A DNA stretch of 64,000 nt from Odontesthes bonariensis. Lineage: Eukaryota; Chordata; Actinopteri; Atheriniformes; Atherinopsidae. The DNA lies in NCBI RefSeq assembly GCF_027942865.1, contig NC_134510.1:32176663-32240662 (forward strand), in the 5' to 3' direction. Below the pieces are notes generated by a model. It had not been told where the DNA came from, searched no databases, and saw nothing but the letters and a program-made list of their open reading frames with translations. Positions 25,318-40,400 of this stretch are shown piece by piece. The translations under genes and the position numbers were made by a program. Within the stretch, counting starts at the first letter, position 1, and every line of letters starts with the position of its first letter.

Positions 25318-25446
25318 TCAGTAAGTGTTCTTCCAGGAGCGGAGGTACAGCTGGATGGGGAGGAGGGGGTTTCTGTTCTGCAGACTCTTGTGGAAAACAT
25401 CAAAATCGGCTTTCCTGACTCTCTGAAGATAGTCTTCCAACGCCAC
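25318..25446 (-). CDS. ndufaf6: ndufaf6 exon 9 (C-terminus and stop)
   Basis: Follows acceptor TGCTGCAG and encodes [18 protein letters not shown] through YLRSWKNTY, then TGA at 25318-25320. A minus-strand AATAAA near 24.83 kb is a possible distal poly(A) signal; no close one was seen. Confidence 0.94.
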   Translation of the reverse strand: MALEDYLQRVRKADFDVFHKSLQNRNPLLPIQLYLRSWKNTY

Positions 25447-28400
25447 CTGCAGCACACAACACAACAAAGGGAGAGTCTGGTTCAGTTTACGTCAGGCCCC
25501 ATCCTGGGTGTTCTTCCTTTGTGCTTTTCACAAGCTAACGCAATTTACTAAGGTTTTCATGAAATGTCTGACATGCTTTGATACAAAAAAAAAAATAAAT
25601 ACACAGACAAACAGTACAGAAGCACCTTCCTTAAGAAGAAGAAGAAGAAGAAGAAGAAGAACTTTTATTTATATAGCACCTTTCCTAGATAAAAATCACA
25701 AAGTGCTTTACACAGTAAAACAAAATTACAAAGAGAAAACTCTTCATTTGGATCATTTTAGGGGATTGGATTGACCCACTCGACTCCACTCTGCCCCTCT
25801 CTTCCTCAGGGTCTGCCTCTTTTTAGATGCACAATACTCAAAATGGAGGGAGCGTGCAGCAAATAGCCTGAGAGCTCAGACCACACACCAAATTTCTAAA
25901 CAATTTTGTTCTAAAAAACTCACATTTCCCTCACCTGCAGTTGGGCAGTGGACAGCTGGTAGGCAACTGATCTCTCTTTTAGGCACAGCCTCATCATGAG
26001 TCATGTGTTGAAGTGGCTTGAGATGTTAAAATGCACCACAGAGCATAACGGCTGCCGGCCAACATGAGAACTCGCATCATAATTCCACCGGCACATATCA
26101 GCTCCATAAACTCTGGGCTTCACAGCTGCTCCATTCCTCTGTGTTTTAGGTTTTTAACAGCTTACATTAAGAACCGTTGCTTATGTGGGCAAAATTTCAC
26201 TGATGTCTGTTTTTGAAACAGCAGACACCAGCGATGTTTTGATGGTGCTTTCAATGACAAATATGCAATTAGAAGTTTCTACTTCCTACTGGTAAAAATA
26301 TTAAATATTAGTACGTTGAATGAGCAAAATTAGCAAAGCACAGTCCTGTTATTTTAGGTCTCACACTTTATGTCAGAATGAAAATCAAGACATAAAGTGG
26401 ACCTGCAGAATATAAAGCCATTCCCAAGGAAACTTGAGGATGCGATTGCTGCTAAAGGTGAAATATAAGTTCAGTATGTCCATGTAAAAGAGATCTTTAA
26501 GTGTTTTATTTTTTATAAATCTGCAAAACCCTCTGGTATTTTTTTTTTTTCACGGATCAATGCAAAAAAAAAGGTGAGGATATATAAACAATAAAATGCA
26601 GACAACCATCCAGTGGCACTATCTTATTGATCAGACAGTTTATTCCCATCACATGTTACTCAATTTCTGGTGGGAAGAGAGGGCATTTTGTATCACGGGG
26701 AGCAATCGATACGGACATACTGTCCTGCAGAAATAATTTGCAGAAAACACAGAAGCTGAGGCAGAGGCTGTGAGGATCAGGGTATTACACGTTTCTCAGG
26801 GCATCTGAAGGCAATTTAATCTGCTGCTCTTCCAGCCATACTTTAGACCAAAATAAAAAAGGTTTGTGTCAGACAATAAAGTCATGAACTGAAAATCTTA
26901 TTGTGCTTCTGTTAAAAAAAGGTAATGTTTTGTTAGTTGTAGTTATTTAAAGAAGTGACTTGCTGGATCCATCCCACCTACATTATTCACATTTTCCTTT
27001 CATTAAGTCAACAGAAACGCGGTGCAGACTTTTTTCCTGCCGCCCACGGAGCTCTCTGATAAGGTGACTGGTTCTCTTTCCTCCATTTCTCACTGAACAA
27101 ATTGGTAGTAAGTCAGAGGCTGTAAATGGATTTTTTCAAATACAATACTTCAATACTTTTTTTTCTCATTTGAGCACAAATTGCACGTGCAATACACAAG
27201 TAATGATGCAGAATTGTTGCCAAATAAAACTACAAGATCAGAAAATGTTTAAGTTAGAAAATCTGTCATAATTGAAATCACACAGAAGTTCTTTTAAATC
27301 GTCTTTGTTGAAGCTTTGATATGTGTCCTCAGCTCTAACAGAACTACCTCTCAGTTAGATCTAAAAAGAACTTTATGTGTTAAAAAGAAAACGCAACCGA
27401 GGGGAGTCTGTGTTTTTCCTGTCCCTCGGGCTTCACCGGCGCCGCTCTCTCTCTCCTTTTGTGTCTCATGACACATGTCCAAACCTGCAATTTATCTGAA
27501 TTAAATTTTCAGCACAGCGAGAACGCACAGGAGGCTGCGTCTGGTTTCTCATGTGGACGAATATCGCAAAGACACAAACGCACACTGACGCACATATGTG
27601 CCGAAGAAGCCAGCGAAGGTCCATTGCAGCGTGAAAATCATAACTCTTCATAGAGGAGGGCAGGGTGCTTTTTGCTGTGTGCAGACTGCAGGAGGGCGAT
27701 GGCGCTTCTCAGCTTTCCATTGTAGTTACAGCACATCGGTGCAGCATCACGATAATGGACCCTAGAGAGATTAGAGATATGCTATCTGGCTGCAGAAAAA
27801 CAGCCGAATTTATATTGAGTTTAAAATAAATAAAACTTTTACTATCATTTTAAAATCTATTACTTTGAGTCAAGAGCACTCTTAAGATTAAAGTTGGTGA
27901 GGATTTAGTTCTGGCTCTAACGTTGCATTGTACAAATATACTCACATTTTTGTATTAATATATAAAATGTGCTTAAATCTTAAATCCCAAATGTTTTTAA
28001 ACTGACCCTACTTCAAATTTGCAAACTTTCTTGGGGAAATTCATCTGAAAATGTTTTGGGATCTCATCTAAATCATGAATAAAGATAACCACGATCTGAC
28101 TGAACCAAAAAACACAGAGCAGCTTTGCTGTTCAAGTCCCAAATGGGCAAGACAAGTGACAATTCAGTGTAGGCTGGAAAAAGTTTAGAGAAAAGTTGAA
28201 TTTAGTCACTCAGAGAGCATCTCTATGCAGCAACCGCCTCCATCTAGTACTTCCGTAGGTGCTTATGAGACTTGCATACCAAAACAATAAGGATTTTAGA
28301 CCAATCCTCCTACATAACTCTCAGTAATATTTCTGGAGTGTCTTGATCAAACGACCCTCTTCAGCATCTCAGCTGGGTTAAGGTCAGGACTCTGAGGCAT

Positions 28401-31400
28401 TCGTTCCTAAACATATTTTTTTTTTCTTTTTTAACTATCCTGGTCTGCTTTGGGTCCCTGTCTTGTTGAATCGTACACACTTTTGAAAGCTTCAGGCCAT
28501 AAAATGCTGCACTGACAGTCCTCGAGAGGGAAAAGCAATGACACATTATTACTATGTCAACATGTTGTGATGTTTGATGACATACAGGAAGAATTCATAA
28601 AACTGTTTTCAGTGAAATCAAAGCCAAGGAGCTTCTGATGGGAATTTGTTAAACTTTTTCAAGCTACACTCGTAAATCAAACAGACATCCATAATTTTCC
28701 GTCCCGAAGGGCTGATTGAGAAACCAATTTAACACCTGATCAGAAATTATGAGGATAACGTGAAAGGGTGGAACATCTTAAAGAAAATAGCTTAACCTTG
28801 GAAGTCTGTTTAGTCGGATGCTGCTTATCAAAAGGACTAAAAAATAAATTGACATTTTCAGTGCTTAAACACGGCTGTCCTTTACATGAGAGAATCATTG
28901 TAAAACATTTGACTTTTAGGTAAATTTCTTCTGCAGCATATCAGGGATTTTATTAAAGAGTTTTAAAAGCCAGTCAAAACAATGGTATCTAGTTTCCTTG
29001 AACGTATTATAAACATATTATCAGATGCTTGAAGACTTACTGTGCTAAGGAAGGCCAGACTGGCAGCTGCAGGAACGCTGTGGCTAAATGATCGAGCCTG
29101 AGGGAGAGAGCACAATAAAATATAAAATAAAGTAAATGTTTGCACACTAACCACTGCAGAATGCTTTAGCTTTAGCAGATATCTTTCATACACACAGAAC
29201 TGACAAGAAAGCAGTAAAATAACTTTTGTTCACGCTTGTCTGTAATCAAAACCATTCAAGTATCTCCAGGTTACACTTCCATTCCTTCCAGTCCTTGATG
29301 GCAAATAATTTACATTTTTCTGTTTACAATGTTGCACAATGAGTATGAGATACTGATAAAATCCTGTTTTTCAAAGAAATATAAATAGATAATAGAGCCA
29401 AATACAACAAATGAGATGTTAAAATGAATAAAAACATGCAAATTTTGTCAAAAAACGTTGTAACCTTTGGAAACTGAGACCCTATTCTTTCCTGATATTG
29501 GGTTTTAGTTGCTCAACAGTTTGGGGCCTCTGTGGTAATATTTTCCGTTTCAGAATGTGGCAAATATCTAAAACGCCATATTGTTGTAATATGTGCTGTA
29601 TGTATCGTCTGGCTGAAATAAGCAAGGCCTTCCTTAAAAAACGATTTGGGGATGTCAGTAAATGTTGCTCAAGAACCTGTGCATATACCTTAAAGCATTA
29701 ATGGTGCATTAATGGTGCAAACTCTCATGTCGTAATAGACCCAAAAACAAGAGGCGCTTGAATGATCCTTTGTCTTGCTGTGTAGTTTAATCAAAATTAA
29801 TCAAAATTGCAAACAAAAGCTTTGAAAGCTGTTTTCCCTCATTACCAGTAACAGACATTCAGATTTGTCACAGCTGGATTAAGACCAATTCAGTAAACAA
29901 TGGCCCAGTTTCATGAAGTGTCCTCAAGACAGTGCCAGCAGGGACAATAGTGAGGCGGCCGTGGCTCAGGTCAGGCAGCTCAGTGGTTAGAGTCCAATGA
30001 CCGGAAGGTTGGAGGTTCGATTCCCACTCTCACCACTCAAAAAGATTGGCGAAACAGCTGGAGGGGTGTCAGTCCACCTCCTTGTCACGGCTGAGGCTGA
30101 GGTGCCCTTGAGCAAGGCACCGTACCCCATGCTCCCCGGCACTGTGAATGGGCACAGCATCTGTCTGAGTGTGTGACCCTGTGCATGAGTGTGTTAAAAG
30201 CGGAGGCGTGTTAAAACGTGTGTATGACAATAAATCTGATCTCAGCAGGAAACTGGAGTAGATGCAGGTCACCAAACTGGAGTGCAGTCACGTACAAAAA
30301 TGGTTTTCCAGCTGCAAGAAGTCGAGAAAGTCGACAGAATGTTTCAGTTTAGGTGGGCAAAGCGAAACAAAATCTTATCAACTGCTCCATATGTGGCACA
30401 GAAATTAAATTTCTACTCTGCAAGTTCACGTCTAATTAATCCAATTAGGCGATTAATTACCAAAGATTTCTTTCTACCAACATGTTTGCATTTCTAAGCT
30501 TTGATCCTGGTTTCAAAACGATCAACAGCTCACAGCGTTACAGAGTAGAAGCAGCTTCTGAGAAATAAGAGTTTCCTCAAGACTTAAAATCATAAGTAGT
30601 TCAGTTATTGAAACTGATCGTTCATATCATCAGTAAGGGGGAAATAATTAAGGTTTATTACTAAAGTTGTAGTAAGTCGCGGTATTGTACGGAGCCGAAG
30701 TAAATTTGTAGGATTTTTTTTATATCTTCATCCCTCACATATCAGTGTTTTGATATTAGAAATAGCTCAATGTAAATTTTGTTCTAATGGCAGTTGAATT
30801 TATATCATAAGTACCATCTAAAATGACTCATCTTTCAAGGAAAATTTAGAATCAGGACAGATGTTACAATAACTAATTTAAAAAGCAATGCGATGTAATA
30901 GCTCCGAGTCTGAACACTGCACATGCACAGCCATACATGCAAATTTACTGTCGAGGCAAAAAGGTGACAAAAGACACCTCCAGAGGCAAAAAAAAATGAC
31001 AAGAGACAACGTAGGATAATGTTACAAGAGCTCTTTATAAACTATGATATAGGAAATAAACACTCAGAAAAAGCTCCAGTTTACTTGTTGTGCAGTTTGG
31101 TCTCTATATTAGTTATTATGCAATTATTTGAATATAGCATATGTGGGAAATCAATACATGTGCAACTTAATGCGCATTGCATCTATTACACTGTCATGTA
31201 ATTGTCATTTTTACCTAGTTTCTGGTGCATTATGTTGCACCGTAAAACCAAACTGTGTCGTGTCAGGCTGGAAACCAAAGTTGAGAATTGTATCTCAGCC
31301 CCCAGCTGCTCCAGAGCACTTTCAGGCCCGGGGATACAACTGAGGTTGGTGTATTTAAGAACAAATTAGAGGTACTTACTTTGAAAGTTCACTGCTCTAG

Positions 31401-34400
31401 TGTTGCTTTAACAATTGTCTTTGCACATCTGTGTCCTTTTTACACCAACCAGTCAACCTTAAAACCACCTTTCTTGTTTTGTGTACTCCCCTTCATTCTG
31501 CCAAAACAGCTCTATGCTGTGGGCGAGCACACTGGGGTCTGGATCTGAGACATTGATATCAGATGCTTTGGGGATTTTGGATAGCAGGCTGTTCCTGTTC
31601 CTGGGCCCCGGGGCCCATTGTCCTGCTGGGGGAAGCCGGGTGCAGTTTCAACTGACCAAATGTTGTAATCGTAGCATTTACTAACACCAGGACCAAAGGT
31701 TTCCCAGCAGAACACTAACATGCAACAAGATGATTACTTCACCTGTTAATGGCTTTAATGTTGCGGCTTATTTGCGTACGAGTCTTTAATCTATATCATT
31801 ACAAAGTTCTTATAATCATTACAAACATGAATACTGTTCCCATGATGAGGATTACTTTTATAAAAGCCAGCTCTTTTGTTCTTTTTCAGTTAATTGGTGC
31901 AGCAAAGGAAGGGCAAAACAAAGAAATCTTCATTTATATTCCAATATTGGTTGCACTCAGCATAATCACACGTGTTTTGGCTTAAGGGAACATTCCTAAT
32001 TGGTGTAAACAAGGAGCAAACAAAACACAAATGCTGATGAATGTTGGAGAAGCTGCTTAATGAAAAAGCCTGCTTAAGTACAAAATCAACGAGGCATGAA
32101 AGTGGAAACTAATAAATCCAAACCAATTAACTGCAAACTCTACATTAATAAGTTAGTGGTAAAACATGGTTCTAGGACATTTACATTACACACCACAGAG
32201 CAGGTGCAAGCTGTAAATCCCAGCATGGCACATCAATGGTGCTCATTTACATTTTCAAAATGTTTTCGTTCCCGCTGTTTAAGTGGCTAAAGAGGTGTTG
32301 AAGAGAGTCACAAAAACATGTCAACTGTCTATGTGGGTTTCACTTCTCCTTGTCTCCTTGCATCAGCCAAAAAGACATTGTGCTACAGATGATATTGATC
32401 AACTTGGACTAGTTTTATGGGGGTTTTATTGTACTTTTTGTACAATTCTTATCATTCCAAACAGGCTTTTTTGCATCTGCATATCTCCACTGTAATTTTG
32501 GACCACTTGACTTCTCTAAGAGTCAAATTCATATTACTTTGTACACAACAAAAAGTCTGTGTACTCACACAAAGTTGAAATGCGCACATGAATATCTTGA
32601 CAGATTTGTAAAGAAAATAAATTCATAGCGTTGACATTTCTGATGTGTCTTACCCTTACAAAGGAAAAAAAATAAGGTAAATTGCCATGTATTTCACGTT
32701 TCTTCATGCACCTGCAGCTTGGTGTCACATATGTCAGTTCGCACAAGTAAGTGAGTGTCGATTAAGCCCTTTTCACACCTCCGCAGATTTCCATTGATCT
32801 GATCACAACTGTGTTGGTATAATGTGTGTATACCTCCCTAGTGCTCTTCTGTAAACGTTAGAGACGTATACCTGACTAGGTTGGACCTAGTAACATGTAC
32901 ACTTATGACTATGACCTGCTGGAGGAACCTTAACAGGTAGACTCTCACAGCAGTGGTGAGGTAAAGTGACATATCGGTCAGGCTTGCTATTACTGTAGTG
33001 CAATTAAAGACACACTAAAAGACGCAATTAAAGACTGTTCAACAAGTTTTAGCATGTCAAAAAAGGGGATATTTTAGGATATTTCAGCAGGCTCAAATGA
33101 ACTGTTATGGAAATATGATGTGTTGCAAAAAGACTGACTCTAAAGGGTTTTTACTGCACTTCATACACTCAGTGGGGTTACATGGCACTGAAAGGATCGG
33201 ATAATTGGCTAAATTACAATAAGAATGAGTTGAGCAAGGGTAATTATCCTTGGATATATGGCAGTTAATGAATCGAATCAAACTCAGGCATTCGAGAAAA
33301 TGGCGAACGAAGAGCAAGATGAAGGTACGTCCCTCTAAATTTCATTTGTGGTGAGCTGCTTATTGCACAAACGCGATGAACATGGTGACATCAACCCGGA
33401 CCGCGAGGAATCTGGGTGTGACCCTGGATGACCAACTGTCGTTCTTGCCAAACATCGCATCAGTGACCCGTTCCTGCCGATTCCTCCTCTACAACATCCG
33501 GAGGATTCACCCCTTCCTCAGCGACAAGGCAGCACAGGTGCTCATCCAGGCTCTTGTCATCTCCCGCCTGGACTACTGCAACTCCCTCCTTGTTGGCACC
33601 CCGGCTTCTGCCATCAGACCTCTGGAGCTGGTTCAGAAAGCTGCTGCTCGTCTGGTGTTCAACCTCCCCAAGTTCTCCCACACCACTCCCCTTCTCCGCT
33701 CTCTACACAGGCTCCCTGTAGCTGCTCGCATCCAGTTTAAGACTCTGGTGCTGGCCTACAGGGCAGTGGAAGAAACAGCTCCTCCATACCTCCAGGCTAT
33801 GGTCAAGCCCTACACCCCCGCCCGACCACTTCGCTCTGCGGCCACCAGGCGCCTGGCTGCCGCGTCACTCAGCGGTCTCTGCGCACGATCGACACGGTCA
33901 CGGCTTTTCTCTGTTCTGGCACCCCGATGGTGGAACGATCTCCCGACTGATGTCAGGACAGCTGAGTCGCTGCCCATCTTTTGCCGCTGGCTGAAAACCC
34001 ACCTCTTCAGGAAACACTACCCTGATCCGTCCTCTTAGGACATCACCTGCTCCGTCCTAGTTCCTTACGCACTTATTGTTTCCTAAATTGTCTTTGTTTT
34101 CTAAATTGTCTTCCCATCTGTCTAGGTACCTAACTTATCGCACTTACTCTAGCACTAGTTTTGCTCTTAGCTGTTTGGTTTTGGAAGGAAATGCACTTAT
34201 GATTTCTTGTGACCTGAAGTTCTTTTTCCTACCGATGTTGAACGCACTTATTGTAAGTCGCTTTGGTTAAAAGCGTCTGCAAAATGACCGTAATTTAATG
34301 TAATGTAATGATGGAAAACGGCGCATTCTCAATCGTGTTGTTTCTTTCTTTCTGACGGCGACAACAATTGTAATATCGTCTCTTCCGGTTCACGACCCCG

Positions 34401-37400
34401 GGAAAAAATCTCAAGCATGCGCAGACCGCAAAGTCTAATTCACCACGTGCTTCACCCGTCTGCAAACACGTTTAATTTGACTTTCAACCGAGTTATCTCG
34501 GGGTCTTAATCCGATCGCGAGTAATCCGATCCGATTCAATTTCTTGTCAGATTCAGGTGTCTACATGCACTTAATAACTCAATCTTATTGTAATTTAGCC
34601 AATTATCCGATCCTTTCAGTGCCATGTAACCCCACTCACTGTCCAATCTCACATGAATCACAAGTATCTCACATGCACCGTGACGCTTTCAGTCACTTTC
34701 ACAGGCATTTCTGAATAATAGGTGGGGAGCACTGAATGTAAATACCTGAGTGACTGAGTGCCATCACTGCAAAAGGCCGATGAAGCCATTAATGTTTCAT
34801 CTCTCATGTGTTAAAAGGCTGTGCCCGTCTTTAGACAAAAGCATCAAGTAAATAAAATACAAAAGATATGTAAATCCCTTCAGCCAGGTTCTGGACACTG
34901 ATGAATTATATATCAAAGCAGCACATCAAAGCCTGTTGCTTTGCAATCATGCGTTTTAGTGTCACAACTGAATGTGCCGCTTTAATGTCCACATGCTTTT
35001 GATGGTACTTTGTAGGCGCAGTACATACGTGCTGCAGGTGTACATGAGCCTGACTGGCGATGTCGTACACAACATCTCGAATGTTCTGCTCCCGGCTGCC
35101 GCGGATGAAGTCCTCCTGCGAAGCTCCATGCTGGAGAAACACACAAAAAACACAGCCGTGTTCCCAGGTCACAGATGATGTGTCACTTTAACAACAAAGC
35201 CTTTCGCTGCAGTTCAGCTGGAACCAATTTGGCTCCACTTCACACTAGGGCTGAGTCGTCTCTTTAATCTGTTGAAAAGAAAGTTAAGCAGCCCCGATTT
35301 GGCTCCTGGCACATCATGCAAAGGGGTGTGGCAGTGTGCCAGAAGTGGGACAGCAATTCAACCAGCTCAGACTTCAGAGCATGGCTTTGAGTAGGTGTTG
35401 AACTCGAACAATCAGTCATTTCTAACAATAAAAATTCACATACAATTGCTTTAACTTATGGCGCTTTTCCACTTGCTCGGCACGGCTCGGTTTGGTTGTG
35501 TTTCCATTACAAACAAGTATACTTCGTGCCTCCTCGACGTGGGCGGGGTCGTCGTAACACAATTTCTGAGATTTTGATTGAATTATAAGGTAGCTTGTTC
35601 ACAATAACTAAGGAACAGCCAGGTGATTTGACAAAATACTCAAACTCTGTCCCAATGATCAGCAGCAATGGATTCCTCCCAACAGGTGAGGTTTATAAGA
35701 AGATAGAGAAGGGTTTTCAGGCTTTCAGGCCGTTCCTTCAGTTCGTAATGTGGTCACAAAATGGTCGCTATAAAGAATAGAAGAAATTAAGTTGATGTCT
35801 GAAAGATCACAAGAAAACTGCTTACATTAATAGTAGAAAAGCCGCCAGTAAATTACATTGAGCTGCCAACTCTCACACATCAAGTATGAGACTCAAACAA
35901 TTCACAGATTTCTTGCATTCTCACGCCACACATCCACAAACAAACCGAGGACTGATAACAAAAAGAGACTGGCGACGCATGTACGGACAAGACAGAGCGA
36001 CAACATGCAGCAGCAGCAGAGTTTTCAGAACAGTCTGGAAGAAAGTGAGAAGTATCCACTATAAACAACTGCTGAATTATTCCAACACCAGTTATTTTTG
36101 CTTTAAATGATGCAGCTGTGTTATGAAAATCCCTCAAAGCTTGAAGACTCTACAGAAACGTTACCGCTGGTAAGGTGATTTCAATCTAAATTGATGGTCC
36201 AAATTGGACTATGAGCTCGACATTTTAGGTAACATAATGCTTTCATAAAACATGACAGCAGTTTTTGTGGAGCTGGAAGATGAACTGTAATGTGTGCCAT
36301 GACTGTTTTATGCCAGTGCTTGAGGCATGCTGGTGTCCCTGCAGTTAAAGAGAAAAAAGCCCTGCTACTCCACAGAAACAGCATTAGAAGAAGATATACA
36401 GCATGTATACCATATATATACAGACATAACTGCATCATTTCAGTTTTACGTCTTATTTCTATGAGGTTTTTGATGTTTTATAGATCAAAACCTTTCCAAT
36501 AGTGGTACCTTGCTGGGTTTTGGTGAGTCATACAGATACCCGTAAAAGACAGATTTGCTTGCACACAGTTCTCTGCAGCTCTTCTTGTTTTTCTTGTGAC
36601 ACTGGGAGGTGCATGAGTGAGCAAAACAACGCCAAAGCAACTGGTTCGCCAGGTATTGTGATGTTAAATTTGGCGGGCGCCACGATAAAGAACAAAGAAA
36701 TGTGACTATAAACTAATTATTATGGGGGCTGAAGGGCTTTTACAACCACTCCTCCACCACTCCTGCTCTCACAGCAAGCTGAAAACAAAGTTGGCAGGAC
36801 CTTTGGGAAAATAAATCTGACTCTGTGTCTAAAATTCAGTAATAGTAGCTTCCAAAATAACATCAAAACAATCCTGATGCATTTCGGAAACAAGCAAAGC
36901 AGATATAAAAACATATATTTGGACAAAAGGCAACAGACTTTCATGAATAGAAAATCTGTCCAACCATCGAGCCTGAGGCAAATCAATCCTGCTTTGGTCT
37001 TGTGTTGCAGCCAAAGGCGCAGAGCACATTTCATGATAGAAAACACACCTGAAGAGGGGAAAACTGAAGGCTTTGCCATGACCTTCACAGTCCCGTCACC
37101 AAAACGTCATCATAAAAAGACTTCTAAAGGGTGGTGCATGCAGGGCAGGTAGCCTTTTGCAGGACGAATGGATGAAAATCCCCCAAATAACAACGTAAAG
37201 ATTCATAGTTGCAAAAGGTGTTTACAAGCTGTAGAAAGGACACTACCAGCTACTGACCATTTTGTTATTTTCTCATGTAAAAATAGTAAAAAAAGTAGAT
37301 TAAAATGTAATCTTGATTAAAACACTGTGTCATCGTTACAGCTTGTGGTGATCAGGTCATCGTTAGCTTGTTCAGCTACTCACAGTAACTGAACAACCAA

Positions 37401-40400
37401 CTTTTGCATCCCTCAGTGTTGTCATTTTGCAGTTTTTGTGGAGGATTCAAAGAGCTGCTGTTCTCTTTATTTCCCACAACCTGGAACGTTTGATTCCTCT
37501 GAGCCATGAACAGAAAATATAAAAGCTTTCTGAGCTGTGAGCAGGACTGGTCATAGGAATAAAACTGTAATGAATTGCTACTTTAGACACTCTTTGGTGT
37601 TCTTTGAGTTGACCAGCGATTATCACTAAAGGCGTTGATGTTTGGTTGTTAAGAGACAATTCTCCTCGTGTGTTCACAAGTTTTGAAGTGGAGGAAACCT
37701 TAAAAAAAAAGCTGGTGGAGCTTCAGAGAGAATTTAAAAAAAACAAAAACATCTGCCGGTTTATTGTAAGCAGACAACAGACAATTGCTTTAGTTGTCAA
37801 TTACCTACAGAACTGAGATATGAACTTTTTCCTGTCTGAAAACACAACCTATATCAAAACATGTCACAAAGATGACAAGACAGGGACAAAAACAATGTGT
37901 GATGAAACTTCAAAACCGTTTCATCAAACTGAAAGACTCTGCATCAGCGAGCAGAAACCAAAGAAAATCGTTTGTCTTTAGACCAGACCTGAAAAAATGT
38001 GAGCCTGAACGAGACAGAGCTGTTCACGATTGATTTCCTGCTTCTGATCCGACGTTACAATCATGTCAAGACATCATCTGAGTTCAAATTTCTTGCGCCG
38101 AATGATAATCAGTTTAATCAAGAGTGAAACCAGCTGCTCTTAAATACTGATAAGATATTTAATCATCCTCTCAGAAATAAGGAGCAGAATACATCATCAA
38201 AAATTCTACAGAGAGTTTCAACCCTTTTAACACATGCATTCAGATTTCCTCTCTTCTACATCTCTCATAATCTCTTCTCAAAACCTCAGACCTCCAACTA
38301 AAGATATATGACCTCATCTTGCTCTCTGCAATGGAGCCAGCATAACAAGCCAATTTCTGCCAGAAGAACAATTTCTCCTGTTCCTCTAAAATATGGGAAA
38401 TTTGCCTGAGGGTTGACTCAGTCTGCGCTCCATTTCACTGACAAATGATGGGGAAAATGAGAGAAAAATATACCAAAATTCAACCAGGAATTGAAAAGAA
38501 CATTTTATTCATCTGCCAAAATTTTAAAAAAGCAGAATTTTTCTTGTTGGGAAGCCCTTAAACTTCCTTCCCATCCTATTATACATCAAACTTCTATTTC
38601 ACAATACAATCAAAAACTGATGATTGATCAATCGATCACAGCCTGTGATCAGGAGTGCCATTTCTACCTTTTCCCTCTCGCAGACTCTACAAGGCTGAAA
38701 TTTTGGGGAATCTCTAAAAGGTGTGCTGGACAGCATTTACACATTATGAATGCTTGGAGATTAAATAGAGATACAATTCAGACAATAAAAACCTCTTTTT
38801 GTGTGGGTTTTTGTACTCTGACCTGCTGTGAAAACCTTGAGGGATTTGTGCCCTCAGATTAGCTTTTTTATGCAAATCTTTTCAATTTTGCCTTCTTTTC
38901 ATAGAACTGACATTCATCATTAGAAAAGGCGAAAGGGACTGTTGAGCCTGTGTCCTGTTGCATCCTAATTAGAAGAAAGCCGTGCTTTTAGTTCCCATAT
39001 TGTCTCTGCGACCAAATGGGATGAACCCACACAACCTTTGAGCAAAATTAGCATGGAGCCCCAATGAGCCTCATTTCCCACCTGAAGCACAACAATCCAA
39101 GCAGCAAACTGTTGCTTTCCTGGTGATCACGAAATTGTCTTGAAAGGTTCCAAGATTTCTAAAAGTAACTTTTGGTATCTATAAAGCTGAGTACAGGGCT
39201 TCTGTCCTATGAAATAAAAACCTTTTGGGTCAGCGGTGCCAGTGCATGCACACTGTGCACAGCACATTGTAGAGGTGTGGATCGCGCCAATTCTCCTGCA
39301 AAGTCTGTTCTCAAAACAAGCATCCATTCTTCTGCTCCTTGTATTCTTAGTTTATCGTGTTGTTTTTTTCATCAATTCTGATCCAGGCGGTTGCAGAGTT
39401 GATCAATCTGTGAGTTTACAAACATTTTGGCCGCACACAGACGGATTCAGAGGGAGCCGATGGACTCGAATGGTGAGGGTTGGGGGGGGGGGGGGGGGGG
39501 GGGTGGGGGGAGTTCCAAAATCATTTGAGCTACATTATAGGTGACAGTGACAGAGCAAGCTCCAAGAAAGTCTGAATCTCTGATCGTTTCACAGCAGTTA
39601 TGTTCTAAGGCACAAACAAATACACTCTGCAATTTGTATAAATGTCTTAACATATTTCTGAAGAGTCCAGCTGAAGCGTGCTGCCTGGTTTACCAATCTG
39701 ATAAACCCAGAGCTAAGTAAGACAATCACAACTTAATGCTTGTTTCATGGTGCCACAGGCATGGTATAATCAATTAAATATACACAGACATCCAGGAAAG
39801 TAACAGACAAAGAATAGATGGATTTACCAATGAAATGATTGATTCATTTACAGATTTTCTTTCCCTTTTATGATCACGTGTTAACATGAATGAGGGCATT
39901 AATGTGGCAGTGGTGTGATAACAGTCAGTGTCGAGCAGCTTCCTGCTAAAAAAATTAATTAGATTTTTTTTTCTCTATTATAATGGCAACCTGGGGATAC
40001 AGCTCGACGATGCGTGCCAAGATGTGTATAAACAAAACGCCTCCAGGCTTTGCTGTGCGTCAGAACAGGAAAAGGACCGAAGCGCATCCCAATATGTCAC
40101 AGCACTGACCACAGCTCACATTGAGATAAATAAAAAGGACTTTGGGAGAAAATTGAGAAGATGTTCACTGCTCAGACTGTGTCACATGTGAATGAACATT
40201 TAATCAGAAAGACCTACTTTCTCTGTTTTAAAATAAACACAAATCTTAACCCTCAGAGAGCTTCTTTGGAGATGGAAATTACAGCCTCTCTAAAACTTAT
40301 GACATTTGAGCTTTGCTTTGCTAAAGCTGAGAAACCACAGAGGTTAGAGATGAAGAATACAAGAATTTTACATCATAACACTGATGTATACACAGAGAAT

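Noticed and set aside
29951..30240. Possible functional tRNA gene at the B box
   Set aside because: The A-to-B box region has insertions and no clean cloverleaf, and a SINE body and tail follow.
33376..34038. 220-codon ORF as a host gene
   Set aside because: It is the reverse-transcriptase end of a LINE with a typical 3' tail.
39236..39653. ORFs with poly-Gly or poly-Pro
   Set aside because: Created by the poly(G) tract at 39.48-39.51 kb.
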